Shown piece by piece: positions 52,117-60,377 of a stretch of 64,000 nucleotides of DNA. The position numbers and the translations under genes were made by a program. The DNA comes from Actinosynnema sp. ALI-1.44 (GTDB lineage Bacteria > Actinomycetota > Actinomycetes > Mycobacteriales > Pseudonocardiaceae). The notes under the pieces are model-generated. The model did no database searches and had not been told where the DNA came from. It worked only from the letters and a program-made list of their open reading frames with translations. Position 1 is the stretch's first letter, and each line of letters opens with the position of its first letter. The stretch spans positions 124,001 through 188,000 of the forward strand of contig NZ_MTQO01000038.1 of NCBI RefSeq assembly GCF_001984155.1, in the 5' to 3' direction.

Positions 52117-52194
52117 ATGGATCAACGAACCAGTATTCTCGGCAGTCTCGTCGACGCACTGCTCGCCCTGCTGAAAGCCGTCGGAATAGGCTGA
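52117..52194 (+). CDS. tiny hydrophobic peptide 2 (25 residues)
   Basis: Encodes MDQRTSILGSLVDALLALLK then AVGIG and stop. It aligns with peptide 1 over ILGSLVDALLALLKAVGIG versus IIGQLVTALSALLHAIGIG, with a charged N-terminal extension. AGGAG lies six bases before the ATG. The 48-base gap between the genes and the terminator after this one suggest a two-gene transcript. The Lys for His and Asp for Thr changes keep the helix amphipathic. Confidence 0.65.
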   Translation: MDQRTSILGSLVDALLALLKAVGIG

Positions 52195-52208
52195 GTCCAA
52201 CCTTCGCG

Positions 52209-52242
52209 GGTGTTTTCGCGGGCCTACGCCCGCGAAAACACC
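52209..52242. terminator. terminator after the tandem peptides
   Basis: Perfect 15-base arms GGTGTTTTCGCGGGC and complement with a CTAC loop. The TTTT/AAAA within the arms and its position between convergent genes (peptides and acyl-CoA dehydrogenase) suit a bidirectional terminator. Confidence 0.8.
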
Positions 52243-52254
52243 GGCACCAAGCTA

Positions 52255-53412
52255 TCAGCCCCTGAGCAGGGAACGGGCCATCACCTGACGCTGGATCTGG
52301 TTGGTGCCCTCGTAGATCTGGGTGATCTTGGCGTCGCGCATCATCCGTTCGACCGGGAAGTCCCGCGTGTACCCCGCGCCGCCGAAGAGCTGAACGGCAT
52401 CGGTCGTCACGGCCATGGCGACGTCGGAGGCGAAGCACTTCGCCGCCGCGGCAACGAAGCCGGTGTCCGCGTCACCGCGCTCGGCCTTGGCCGCTGCCAC
52501 GTACACCATGTGACGGGCCGCCTCGGTCTTCATGGCCATCTCCGCGAGCATGAACTGCACGCCCTGGAAGTCCGCGATGGCCTTGCCGAACTGCTTGCGG
52601 TCCTTCACGTACGCGATCGCCGCGTCGATCGCGCCCTGGGCGATGCCGACTGCCTGTGCGCCGATCGTGGGCCGGGTGTGGTCGAGGGTGCGCAGTGCTG
52701 TCTTGAGACCGGTTCCCGGTTCGCCGATGATGCGGTCGCCAGGGATCACGCAGTTCTCGAAGTAGATCTCCCTGGTCGGCGAGCCCTTGATGCCGTGCTT
52801 GCGCTCCTTCGGCCCCACGGAGAAGCCCGGGTCGTCGGCGTGCACGACGAAGGCCGAGATGCCCTGTGACGGCTTCGGCGCGTCGGGGTTGGTCACGGCC
52901 ATCACCGTGTACCAGGTCGATTCACCCGCGTTGGTGATCCAGCACTTGGTGCCGTTGAGCACCCAGGTGTCGCCTTCCTGGCGTGCGCGGGTCTTCATGG
53001 CCGCCGTGTCCGAGCCTGCCTCACGCTCCGACAGCGCGTACGAGATCGACGTCTGGCCGGACGCGAGCGACGGCAGCACCTGCTTCTTCAGCTCTTCCGA
53101 GCCGGCCAGGATGATCGGCATCGAGCCGAGTTTGTTGACCGCCGGGATCAGCGACGAGGACGCGCACACCCGCGCCACCTCCTCGATCACGATGCACGTG
53201 GCGACCGCGTCGGCGCCCTGGCCGTCGTACGCCTCGCCGATGTGCGGCGCGTTGAAGCCGGAGCGCACGAGCGCGTCACGGGCTTCCGAGGGGTATCGCT
53301 CGTTCTCGTCGCAGTCGGCGGCGTAGGGCGCGATCTCCTTCTCCGACAGCGCGCGAACTGCCTCGCGCACGGCCTCGTGCTCCTCTGACAGTTGGTATAC
53401 GCCCGCGTTCAC
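52255..53412 (-). CDS. acyl-CoA dehydrogenase
   Basis: A 385-residue FAD enzyme that introduces the alpha-beta double bond in acyl-Co[20 protein letters not shown] and [17 protein letters not shown] are FAD-binding signatures, [20 protein letters not shown] the helix motif, and the closing [20 protein letters not shown] with [14 protein letters not shown] carries the catalytic Glu region (EGTNQI). It is short/branched-chain type by length. The GTG of [13 protein letters not shown] was preferred since the family starts there. Near purK-purE in many actinobacteria. Confidence 0.95.
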   Translation of the reverse strand: MNAGVYQLSEEHEAVREAVRALSEKEIAPYAADCDENERYPSEARDALVRSGFNAPHIGEAYDGQGADAVATCIVIEEVARVCASSSLIPAVNKLGSMPIILAGSEELKKQVLPSLASGQTSISYALSEREAGSDTAAMKTRARQEGDTWVLNGTKCWITNAGESTWYTVMAVTNPDAPKPSQGISAFVVHADDPGFSVGPKERKHGIKGSPTREIYFENCVIPGDRIIGEPGTGLKTALRTLDHTRPTIGAQAVGIAQGAIDAAIAYVKDRKQFGKAIADFQGVQFMLAEMAMKTEAARHMVYVAAAKAERGDADTGFVAAAAKCFASDVAMAVTTDAVQLFGGAGYTRDFPVERMMRDAKITQIYEGTNQIQRQVMARSLLRG

Positions 53413-53540
53413 CGTGCTCCGCCTTCCGACCGACCAGTAACAACGATCCGATGTTAGCCCTCGTTCACTGCTTCGAGCTTGTGTCGTGGCACGCACTTGA
53501 GTTCCATTCTTCGAATGAGCCTTACTTGGCCCCCACACGT

Positions 53541-53768
53541 CAGCCGGGTGACCGGGTGGCTCTGCTGATGCCGAACTGCCTGCCGTTCCCGGTGGCTTTC
53601 ATCGTGCCGAGCAGGCCGGACGTGCGTGCCGACGACGTGCCGGCCGCGGTCAACGACCAGGTCGTGCCCTACAAGCGGCTTCGCGAGGTGATCGTCGTCG
53701 ACCGGATCCCCGTGTCGGCCGCGGGCAAGATCCTCAAACGGGAACTGCGGGAACGCCTGGACCCATGA
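53541..53768 (+). pseudogene. remnant of an acyl-CoA synthetase (AMP-binding) gene with large internal deletion
   Basis: The frame reads [20 protein letters not shown], the N-terminal motif of AMP-forming acyl-CoA ligases, and then within about ten residues jumps to DDVPAAVNDQVVPYKRLREV and VDRIPVSAAGKILKRELRER, the C-terminal end with the catalytic-Lys SAAGKILKREL. About 400 residues in between are missing. No start codon with a ribosome site is convincing; the frame opens at 53451, and the 128 bases before the recognised part hold nothing else clear. A dead remnant is the simplest reading. Confidence 0.75.
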
Positions 53769-53807
53769 CCGTGCAACCCGGTAGTCCGGTGGTTACGTCC
53801 TGTGCAC

Positions 53808-54857
53808 ATGAGGCGTGTTGTGATTGTCGGAGCATTGGGAGTGCTTGCCGCCGGCTGTGGCTCCACGGCCGCTCCCGGCGGCAACGCACCGGGTAGCGAC
53901 ATCAGCGGCCAGGTCTTCCTGTCGAAGTCGGTGACGGAGAACGGCAAACCCCGGCAGCTGGTGGACGGGACGCGGATCAAGCTCGAGTTCACCCCACAGG
54001 GTGAAATCCGGGCTCGCGCCGGGTGCAACCACATGTCCGGTCCGGTGAACACGAGCAACTCGCGGCTGTCCACCGACGGCCTCGCGGTCACCGACATGGG
54101 GTGCGACAAGGCGCGCCACGAGCAGGACACGTGGCTGAGCGGCCTGCTCGGCAGCAAACCCGAGTGGCGCTACGACGGGACCACCCTGACCCTGAAGTCC
54201 GGGCAGACCGAGATCCAGCTAGCCACGAAGCAGCCCGCGGACCTGGAAGGCCCGACGTGGGTCGCCGAGACCGTTGTCGACGGGAACACGGCCACGACGC
54301 TGCAGGCGCCCGCGTGGGTCACGTTCAAGGAAGGCACTGTGTCGGCCGGGAACCAGTGCAACGTGCTCGGCGGCCGCTACCAGGCGACGCCCGAGAAGAT
54401 CACGTTCAGCGAGGTGACCACGACCGCGGTCGGCTGCCCGCAGGCCGACGAGATCCTGCCGTTGCTGGACGGCGAGATGACCTACCGCATCGACGACGAG
54501 TCGCTCATCCTCACGAAACCGTCGGGCAAGGGTCTCCAGCTCAAGGCCGGGTCGACCGACGACGGCCTTGGTGGCAAGCAGTTCGTCGCCGCGGACGGCA
54601 AGACCCAGCTGAAGTTCGCCGATGGCGGCGTGACCGCCACCGTCGGCTGCAACGACATGACCGGTTCGGCGGTCGTCGCGGGCGGCAAGCTCGTCGTGCA
54701 GCAGCTCGGCAAGACGCGCAAGGCGTGCGAGCCCGCGATCTCCGAGCAGGAGGACAAGTTCGCCCAGCTGCTCAAGAGCTTCCCCGACGTTGAGATCACC
54801 GGAACCGGGCTGCGGCTCAGGTCCAGCCTCGGCGAGATGACCTTCAGGACGCGGTGA
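53808..54857 (+). CDS. META-domain lipoprotein
   Basis: A 349-residue lipoprotein (lipobox GVLAAGC) with three META/HslJ-like repeats, each with a CN-type turn: ARAGCNHMSGPVNTSNSRL, SAGNQCNVLGGRYQATP and ATVGCNDMTGSAVVAGGKL. META domains are small beta folds found in heat-inducible and secreted proteins; role unknown, perhaps envelope stress. The ATG of MRRVVIVGALG was chosen; a GTG six bases upstream is possible. The gene's last 14 bases overlap the convergent TIGR03089 gene. Confidence 0.85.
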   Translation: MRRVVIVGALGVLAAGCGSTAAPGGNAPGSDISGQVFLSKSVTENGKPRQLVDGTRIKLEFTPQGEIRARAGCNHMSGPVNTSNSRLSTDGLAVTDMGCDKARHEQDTWLSGLLGSKPEWRYDGTTLTLKSGQTEIQLATKQPADLEGPTWVAETVVDGNTATTLQAPAWVTFKEGTVSAGNQCNVLGGRYQATPEKITFSEVTTTAVGCPQADEILPLLDGEMTYRIDDESLILTKPSGKGLQLKAGSTDDGLGGKQFVAADGKTQLKFADGGVTATVGCNDMTGSAVVAGGKLVVQQLGKTRKACEPAISEQEDKFAQLLKSFPDVEITGTGLRLRSSLGEMTFRTR

Positions 54858-55524
54858 TCGGTGTGGCCCGTTCCGATTCGAGGTGGGCGTCCGCCGTGCT
54901 GGGGTTGGAGACCTGGACGAGCGAACCGCCCCCGGCGAGCACCGAGAGCAACCCGGAGACCACCCCGTCGGGTACCGTCCACTCCAATGTGGACAGCACC
55001 CGGCCGGTGACGGCCTTCTCCCGTGCCGACGCGACGACTTCGGCGACCGTCAACGTGCCGAGTGCGGGCGTCGAGCCGGGAACGTCCTGCGACGGGAAGA
55101 AGTCGTCGCCGAACATCCGGGACTCCGAGATGTAGTCCACCGCCCCGTCGGGCGGCGAGCCGCGCAGGCCCATGCCCATCGGGTCCAGCGACACCACGGC
55201 CCACGCCGCGCCGGACGGTGGCACACCGTCCACTGTGGTCAGTGCTACTTCCGGTGCGGACGCCGTGATGTGCGCGCCGCACCACCATGCGCCGAGCAGC
55301 ACGCCCGCGGTCTGCCAGTGCGCGGGCAGGTCGACCATGACCGGTGTGCCCGGTTCGACGTCGAACTCCTCGCTCAGCCAGTTCGCCGTCTTGGCCGCCC
55401 AGTTCGCCAGTGTCGCAACGGAAAGCTCGACACGTGTGCCCGCCGCGTCGTCGTAGTGCGTGATCAACGGGCGGGATCGGTCACCGGCGAGCAGCGGCCG
55501 GAACAACGCTTCTGTGACTGACAT
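54844..55524 (-). CDS. TIGR03089 family protein
   Basis: A 226-residue protein that looks like the N-terminal part of an AMP-binding enzyme (RPLITHYDDAAGTRVELSVATL, NWLSEEFDVEPGTPVMVDLP, GVLLGAWWCGAHITASAPE) without the ATP-binding or catalytic motifs. TIGR03089 is a conserved actinobacterial family near LCP and purE genes; function unknown. Its ATG overlaps the LCP stop by one base (TGATG), so the two are coupled. Confidence 0.9.
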   Translation of the reverse strand: MSVTEALFRPLLAGDRSRPLITHYDDAAGTRVELSVATLANWAAKTANWLSEEFDVEPGTPVMVDLPAHWQTAGVLLGAWWCGAHITASAPEVALTTVDGVPPSGAAWAVVSLDPMGMGLRGSPPDGAVDYISESRMFGDDFFPSQDVPGSTPALGTLTVAEVVASAREKAVTGRVLSTLEWTVPDGVVSGLLSVLAGGGSLVQVSNPSTADAHLESERATPITAS

Positions 55525-56714
55525 CAGTCGACGCACCTCACACCGTCTATTATGGTCGGTTGCTGCTGGCTGTTGAGGACCAACGGCCGTTGCGCCCCGG
55601 CGAAGCGGGACGGTGCCTGCCTGCCGAGCAACTGGGCCACGAACTGCCTGACCTGCGGCACGTCCACCTTGATGATGCTCTGGCCGCGTTCGTTGCGCGC
55701 GCCGACCGCGACGACGGGGATCGTCACGAACTCGACCGCGCCCGAGGACATCGCCCCGAGGTGGCGGGCCAGTTGCAGAATGTCCAGACCGGGGGACACC
55801 ACGACCGACTTGGACGCCGCGTCGGTCAACGCCGTCATTTTCGCCGGGTCGGTCAAGGTGCCCGCGCTGAGCAACTGCTGCATCGCGGACCCGAGGAACG
55901 CCTGCTGGCGCACGATCCGGTCCAGGTCGCCACGGGGCAGGCCGTCGCGCTGCCGCACGAACGACAGCGCCGAGCCGCCGGAGACCTTCTGCACGCCCCT
56001 GCGGAAGTTCGCGCCGGAGTTCGGGTCGCTCGTCGCGTGGTTCAGGCAGACCTTCACACCGCCGATGGCCTCGGTGAGCAGGTAGAACCCGTACAGGTTC
56101 ACCTCGGCGAAGTGGTCGACGCGCACACCCGTCAGATCGTGGATGACCTGGGTCAGCGCGGACCGCCCTGCTGTGTCCGACAGCCGCTCGATCTCCGCGC
56201 GGTCCGTCTTGCCCTCGGCGCGCAGCTTCTGCGCGGTCCGGTACTTGATCACGCCGTACGCGGCGTTGATCTTGTCGTCCTGGTAGCCCGGGATCGTCAC
56301 GTACGTGTCGCGCGGGAAGGAGATCGCGTAGCCCTTGCTGCCGTCCTTGGGGATGCGCAGCAGGATGATCGTGTCGGTGTTCAGGCCGTCGCTCGCCTCG
56401 GTCCGCAACAGCCGCAACACCTTGTCGGGCAACGGGTTGCCCTTGGCGTCGTTGCGCGAGTCACTGCCGATGACCAAGTAGTCCTCGGCGCCGTCGTCCG
56501 CGGGCGGCGCGGTCCGCTCGACCTCCTCGGTGAAGACGTCCGATGTGGGGACGTTCTCCCGCACATTCTGGACGGTGTCCCTCGCCATCCCCGCTGCCAC
56601 CAGTGAGGCGGCTGACGCCAACGCCACCAGAACCCGGCCGGTCATCCACGCGACGCGTGCCACGCGCCCTTTCGACTTCCGATCCGGCTCGTGCGAAATC
56701 GCTTCGTCACTCAC
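55524..56714 (-). CDS. LytR-CpsA-Psr (LCP) family protein 1
   Basis: A 396-residue LCP protein with one N-terminal membrane helix (WMTGRVLVALASAASLVAAG) and an outer LCP domain: YLVIGSDSRND, TIILLRIPKDGSKGYAISFPRDT, GVKVCLNHATSD, SFVRQRDGLPRGDLDRIVRQQ. LCP enzymes join lipid-linked polymers such as arabinogalactan or teichoic acids to peptidoglycan; the Arg/Asp residues bind the pyrophosphate. GTG chosen for GGAGGAGAG six bases upstream. It follows the second LCP gene. Confidence 0.93.
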   Translation of the reverse strand: MSDEAISHEPDRKSKGRVARVAWMTGRVLVALASAASLVAAGMARDTVQNVRENVPTSDVFTEEVERTAPPADDGAEDYLVIGSDSRNDAKGNPLPDKVLRLLRTEASDGLNTDTIILLRIPKDGSKGYAISFPRDTYVTIPGYQDDKINAAYGVIKYRTAQKLRAEGKTDRAEIERLSDTAGRSALTQVIHDLTGVRVDHFAEVNLYGFYLLTEAIGGVKVCLNHATSDPNSGANFRRGVQKVSGGSALSFVRQRDGLPRGDLDRIVRQQAFLGSAMQQLLSAGTLTDPAKMTALTDAASKSVVVSPGLDILQLARHLGAMSSGAVEFVTIPVVAVGARNERGQSIIKVDVPQVRQFVAQLLGRQAPSRFAGAQRPLVLNSQQQPTIIDGVRCVD

Positions 56715-56768
56715 CGAAGTCTCTCCTCCCACCCCTCCAACCCCATGAAGGGTAACGAGAGGTGCCGC

Positions 56769-58319
56769 CTAATTTACGCAGGTCACCCCATCGGCGTTGA
56801 TGGTCGATGCGGTAGACGACGGCTGCCCGGACGGCGAGCCCGGCTGGGTGGACGGCTTCGCCGGGCTGCCCTGCGCCGCGGGTGGCTGGCCGGTCTGGCC
56901 CGCGAGGGTCCGGCCGAGCGCGACCGGGTAGTCGTCCCCGAGCACCGCGCGGACCTGGCCCTTCTTCAGCGCCGTGTCCGGGGTCAGCTTGAACTGGCCA
57001 CCGAGTTCGGTGCTGACGCGCTGGGCGCTGCTCTCCTCGCCCGGGCGGAAGAACAGCGTTGACGTGCGCTGGCGGGTCGCGTCACTGGCCGTGCCCGCCA
57101 GGAACCCCTTGCCGACGAGGATGTTCTGCACGGCGACGGCGAGGCCCTTCTCACTCGATGCGTTGCGCACATCGACGGTGACCTTGGTGTCCGTGCCTGG
57201 CGGGGTCGTCGTCGGGGTCGACGTGGCCGATGGCTTGTCTGACGAAGGCGGCTGGGGCTTGCGCTCGTCCTTCGTCAGCCCGGTGATGAACTGGTTGACC
57301 TGCTGGGGGTCGACTTTGATCACGTCGGCGCCGCCGATCTTGGCCGGGCCGAGCGTGGGGATGGTGTGGAAGTCGATCGCGCCGCTGGACAGGCCCTGCA
57401 TCTGCTGGGCGAACGTGGTGACGTCCCAGCCCGAGCTGAGTACGACGGACTTCTTGATCGCGTCGACCAGCGCGTTCAGCTTGCCTAAGTCGGTCAGCAC
57501 GCCGGTGGACAACACCTTGTGCGCGAGCGCGCCGATGAACACCTGCTGGCGCACGATCCGGTCGAGGTCGCCGTTGGGCAGCTCGTGGCGTTGGCGCACG
57601 AACGACAACGCGGCCGCGCCCTCGATGGTCTGCTTGCCCGCGGGGAACTGGGCGCCGGAGTACTTCGTCTCGTCGACCGGGTTGTTCAGGCAGACCTCGA
57701 CGCCGCCGATCGCCTTGGTGATCTCGTAGAAGCTGAGCAGGTTGACCTCGGCGTAGCGGTCGATGGTGACCGACTTGCCGATCAGGGTCTCGATCGTGGC
57801 GATCAGGTTCTTGCGGCCCTGCTTCTTGGCCTCGTCCACCGCCTGCTTGCGCGGCACGTTCGCCTGCGACTTCATCGTGTTGTTGAACTGGTACACGAAC
57901 GCCGAGTTGAGCTTGTGCTTGCCGAACCCGCCGGACAGCTCGACCCACGCGTCGCGCGGGAACGAGATGGCCACCGCGCGGCGGCCGTCCACCGGGATGT
58001 GCACGAGGATCATCGTGTCGGTGTTGCGCTCGCCGTCGCTGACGCCGCCGTGCAGCATCTGCAGGACTTCCTTGGGCAACGGGTTGCCGAAGTTGTCCTC
58101 CCGGCTGTCCATGCCCACGAGCAGGATGTCGACGGCACCGTCCAGCGGCTTCACGCCCGCCTTCTGCACCTCGGGCTCGAACACGTCGGTGGTGACCACG
58201 CCGTCGTTAACGTCGTTGAACTTGGCGTATACGATCCCGGACGCACCGAGCACGGCGACAGACACCAGTGCCACTGTGCACCGGGACAGATACAGCGCCA
58301 GACGCGCGCCGCTCCCCAA
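56769..58319 (-). CDS. LytR-CpsA-Psr (LCP) family protein 2 with LytR_C domain
   Basis: A 516-residue LCP protein: membrane helix (CTVALVSVAVLGASGIVYA), LCP domain (ILLVGMDSREDN, TMILVHIPVDGRRAVAISFP, GVEVCLNNPVDE, SFVRQRHELPNGDLDRIVRQ), a Pro/Thr linker and a C-terminal LytR_C domain (VTVDVRNASSEKGLAVAVQN, GQVRAVLGDDYPVALGRTLA), then a Pro/Ser/Gln tail. TTG start with GGGAGGGA upstream. The paired LCP genes next to rfbB-rfbD suggest attachment of a rhamnose-containing linker unit. Divergent from rfbB over 160 bases. Confidence 0.92.
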   Translation of the reverse strand: MGSGARLALYLSRCTVALVSVAVLGASGIVYAKFNDVNDGVVTTDVFEPEVQKAGVKPLDGAVDILLVGMDSREDNFGNPLPKEVLQMLHGGVSDGERNTDTMILVHIPVDGRRAVAISFPRDAWVELSGGFGKHKLNSAFVYQFNNTMKSQANVPRKQAVDEAKKQGRKNLIATIETLIGKSVTIDRYAEVNLLSFYEITKAIGGVEVCLNNPVDETKYSGAQFPAGKQTIEGAAALSFVRQRHELPNGDLDRIVRQQVFIGALAHKVLSTGVLTDLGKLNALVDAIKKSVVLSSGWDVTTFAQQMQGLSSGAIDFHTIPTLGPAKIGGADVIKVDPQQVNQFITGLTKDERKPQPPSSDKPSATSTPTTTPPGTDTKVTVDVRNASSEKGLAVAVQNILVGKGFLAGTASDATRQRTSTLFFRPGEESSAQRVSTELGGQFKLTPDTALKKGQVRAVLGDDYPVALGRTLAGQTGQPPAAQGSPAKPSTQPGSPSGQPSSTASTINADGVTCVN

Positions 58320-58479
58320 GTGTCCCTCCCGTGTTCGAATCCCCGTCGGACCTACATTACTGGTAAACCGATATCTTCCGCTGCGCCTCCGGCGTACCTC
58401 TAATACGCCTTACGGGGGTGGATGGTTGAGTGGACGTGTCAGACTTGCGGCCGACATCACGTTCTTTGGAGGCGAGCGA

Positions 58480-59475
58480 ATGCGGGTACTGGTCACCGGG
58501 GGTGCGGGTTTCATCGGCTCGCACTATGTCCGGCAGGTTCTCGGCGGCGCGTATCCCGAGCTCGCCGGCGCCGAGGTCGTGGTGCTGGACAAGTTGACCT
58601 ACGCGGGCAACCGGGCGAATCTCGACCCGGTGGCCGATTCACCGAGGCTGGAGTTCGTGCGCGGTGACATCTGCGACGCCGGGCTGGTCAGCGGGCTGAT
58701 GAAGGGCACGGACCTGGTCGTCCACTTCGCGGCGGAGTCGCATGTGGACCGGTCCATCGAGTCGGCGGCGGACTTCGTGCTGACCAACGTGCTCGGCACG
58801 CAGTACCTGCTGCAGGCGGCGCTGGACGCGTCGGTTGGCAAGTTTGTGCACGTTTCGACCGACGAGGTGTACGGCTCGATCGCCGAGGGCTCGTGGCCGG
58901 AGGATCACCCTCTGTTGCCGAATTCGCCTTACTCGGCGTCGAAAGCCTCGTCGGATCTGATCGCGCGCTCGTTCCACCGGACGTACGGGCTGCCGGTGTG
59001 CATCACCCGGTGTTCGAACAATTACGGGCCGTACCAGTTCCCCGAGAAAGTCATCCCGCTGTTCGTCTCGAATCTGCTGGACGGGCACAAAGTGCCGCTT
59101 TACGGCGACGGCATGAACGTCCGCGACTGGCTGCACGTGGACGACCACTGCCGGGGGATCCAGCTGGTCGCGGCGAACGGCAGGCCGGGAGAGGTCTACA
59201 ACATCGGCGGGGGCACGGAACTGACCAACCGCGAGCTGACCGAGCTGCTGCTCGCGGCGGTGGGCGCGGACTTCTCGATGGTCCAGCCGGTGGAGGACAG
59301 GAAAGGCCACGACCGCCGCTACTCGGTGGACATCACCAAGATCAGCACGGAACTCGGCTACCAGCCGCAGGTGCCGTTCGACGAAGGCCTGCGGGGGACG
59401 GTGGAGTGGTACCGCGACAACCGCGCGTGGTGGGAGCCGCTGAAGAAGCGCGCGGCGTTGGCCACAGCCCGATGA
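58480..59475 (+). CDS. rfbB: dTDP-glucose 4,6-dehydratase
   Basis: A 331-residue extended SDR: NAD-binding VLVTGGAGFIGSHYVRQVLG, DKLTYAGNRANLDPV, FAAESHVDRSIE, catalytic STDEVYGSI and YSASK with SNNYGPYQFPEKVIPLF and VRDWLHVDDHCRGI as RmlB hallmarks. It converts dTDP-glucose to the 4-keto-6-deoxy sugar. ATG with GGAGG ten bases upstream. Operon with rfbD; rfbA and rfbC are outside the window. Confidence 0.95.
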   Translation: MRVLVTGGAGFIGSHYVRQVLGGAYPELAGAEVVVLDKLTYAGNRANLDPVADSPRLEFVRGDICDAGLVSGLMKGTDLVVHFAAESHVDRSIESAADFVLTNVLGTQYLLQAALDASVGKFVHVSTDEVYGSIAEGSWPEDHPLLPNSPYSASKASSDLIARSFHRTYGLPVCITRCSNNYGPYQFPEKVIPLFVSNLLDGHKVPLYGDGMNVRDWLHVDDHCRGIQLVAANGRPGEVYNIGGGTELTNRELTELLLAAVGADFSMVQPVEDRKGHDRRYSVDITKISTELGYQPQVPFDEGLRGTVEWYRDNRAWWEPLKKRAALATAR

Positions 59476-60377
59476 CGGCACTGGCACTGCTGGTCCCCGG
59501 CGGAAACGGACAGCTCGGCCACGACCTCGTAGCCCAAGCACCGCAAGGCTCGGTGGTGCACAACCCGGGCTCCCGCGACCTGGACGTGACCCAGGCAGGC
59601 GACGTGGTCCGAGCCATCGATGCGTTGCTGGCGGCCGCGGGCGACTTGCCGCCGGTAGTGATCAACGCGGCCGCGTACACCGCGGTCGACGCGGCGGAGA
59701 CGGATCGGAACGGCGCGTACTCGGTGAATGCCGATGGACCGCGCCTGCTCGCGGCGGTGTGCGCGTCACGCCAGGTGCCTTTGATCCAGGTGTCGACGGA
59801 TTACGTGTTCCCCGGCGACAAGGCCGAACCGTATGAAGTGGACGATCCGGTAGGCCCGCAGTCCGTCTACGGCATCACGAAACTGGCCGGTGAGTCCTCG
59901 GTGCTGCGCTCCGGTGCCGAGGCTTGGGTTGTCCGCACGGCTTGGGTTTACGGTGCATCCGGCAGCGTGAACTTCGTGAAGTCGATCCTGCGCCTTGAGG
60001 GTGAGCGGGATTCGCTGTCCGTTGTGGATGATCAGCGCGGGTCGCCGACGTGGAGTGCTGACCTGGCAACGGGTTTGCTTGAGCTCGCCGATCGGATCGT
60101 TTCGGGTGATGGGCCGAAGTCGCGTGTGTTGCACTGCACTGGGGGTGGCGAGACTACGTGGTACGGGTTTGCTCGGGCGATTTTCGAGGAGCTGGGGGCG
60201 GATCCTGAGCGTGTGAAGCCTTGTACTACGGCGGATTTTCCTCGTCCCGCTCCGCGTCCGGCCAATTCGGTGTTGTCCCCGGCGGCTTGGGTTGATGCCG
60301 GGTTGACGCCTTTGCGGCCGTGGCGGGAGGCGTTGAGCGAGGCTTTCTCGGGGTTCGTCAGCCCTGCTCGGGGGTGA
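59472..60377 (+). CDS. rfbD: dTDP-4-dehydrorhamnose reductase
   Basis: A 301-residue RmlD: GGNGQLGHDLV, INAAAYTAVDAAETD, STDYVFPGDKAEPYEVDDPV, YGITKLAGE with the catalytic Tyr-Lys, and VRTAWVYGASGSVNFVKSIL. It reduces the last intermediate to dTDP-L-rhamnose for the cell-wall linker or glycans. The ATG overlaps the rfbB stop. Codon use becomes less GC-rich in the last third, and the final 20 bases overlap the convergent NACHT gene. Confidence 0.93.
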   Translation: MTALALLVPGGNGQLGHDLVAQAPQGSVVHNPGSRDLDVTQAGDVVRAIDALLAAAGDLPPVVINAAAYTAVDAAETDRNGAYSVNADGPRLLAAVCASRQVPLIQVSTDYVFPGDKAEPYEVDDPVGPQSVYGITKLAGESSVLRSGAEAWVVRTAWVYGASGSVNFVKSILRLEGERDSLSVVDDQRGSPTWSADLATGLLELADRIVSGDGPKSRVLHCTGGGETTWYGFARAIFEELGADPERVKPCTTADFPRPAPRPANSVLSPAAWVDAGLTPLRPWREALSEAFSGFVSPARG

